Source of the DNA: Limnoperna fortunei
Taxonomy: Eukaryota > Mollusca > Bivalvia > Mytilida > Modiolidae
DNA length: 64,000 bases
Direction of reading: 5' to 3'
Assembly: GCA_944474755.1 (NCBI GenBank)
Contig: OX104122.1
Coordinates: 20,919,714 to 20,983,713, forward strand
Text below: more notes on this DNA, generated by a model
What the model was told of the DNA's origin: nothing
What the model saw: only the letters and a program-made list of their open reading frames with translations
The model's database searches: none
DNA letters: not shown here
Position numbering within the stretch: the first letter of the stretch is position 1

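Larger units (their letters stand above)
58396..63518 (+). mobile_element. complete DIRS-type tyrosine-recombinase retrotransposon
   Basis: The element carries three overlapping ORFs (gag-like; RT-RNase H-methyltransferase; tyrosine recombinase), inverted terminal repeats and an internal complementary region that stores the outermost sequence of both ends. This combination defines DIRS elements (order DIRS). Ends: ATTATATTTCATAAGCC at 58396 and GGATAAGGGTCCATT at 63518. Both carry ATT, and in the internal region the two ends are fused through one ATT, as expected for a circular intermediate joined at a shared trinucleotide. It is inserted antisense to the host gene in its intron 1 of the window. 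No frame is broken, suggesting a recent insertion. Confidence 0.93.

Overview
The window looks like intron-rich, AT-rich nuclear DNA of an invertebrate, most likely a bivalve mollusc. The evidence is long repeat-filled introns with GT/AG sites, many copies of a tRNA-headed SINE with the 3' end ..ATGATATAGCTGAAAA..AGTGGCGTTAAAC, several mollusc-style short inverted-repeat elements and an intact DIRS retrotransposon. No prokaryotic or organellar feature is visible. The species assignment is inference.

Layout. Positions 1-7867 are intergenic and filled with SINE copies, palindromic elements, a fold-back element with GTCACAGG-type inverted arrays (6571-7120) and a short relic of a zinc-finger/transposase-like ORF. 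Positions 7868-10629 (+) hold a complete three-exon gene for a CDCA3 (Tome-1)-like mitotic regulator of 223 residues, with two DPRSP motifs and a C-terminal KEN box. Positions 10630-15458 separate two convergent genes and carry an ATTCATCA-rich degenerate tandem array and a SINE. From 15459 to beyond 64000 (-) runs the 3' part of one very large gene. I could chain 38 consecutive coding exons whose splice sites and phases all agree, giving 2555 residues in one frame to a single stop.

The large gene encodes a type I membrane protein. It has about ten FN3-like repeats with a recurring GTTPGG-type motif and 'S-x-G...D-x-TPP' endings, an unrecognised Cys-containing region, two dibasic furin-type sites, a cadherin-like segment ending in DVNDPP, two EGF modules (the second calcium-binding), one membrane helix and a Lys/Pro-rich cytoplasmic tail of about 287 residues. 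The N-terminus is outside the window. I do not recognise a named family; an adhesion or receptor role is inference from the architecture.

The introns of this gene are a nest of mobile and tandem DNA. They include a structurally complete DIRS element at 58396-63518 with three ORFs (gag-like, RT/RNase H/Dam-like methyltransferase, tyrosine recombinase), inverted terminal repeats and an internal complementary region. They also contain two adjacent 167-bp-unit cassettes, a 146-bp-unit cassette, two arrays of tRNA-like monomers (90 and 103 bp), paired MITE copies, several nested insertions, and four small tandem duplications that each copied a splice site.
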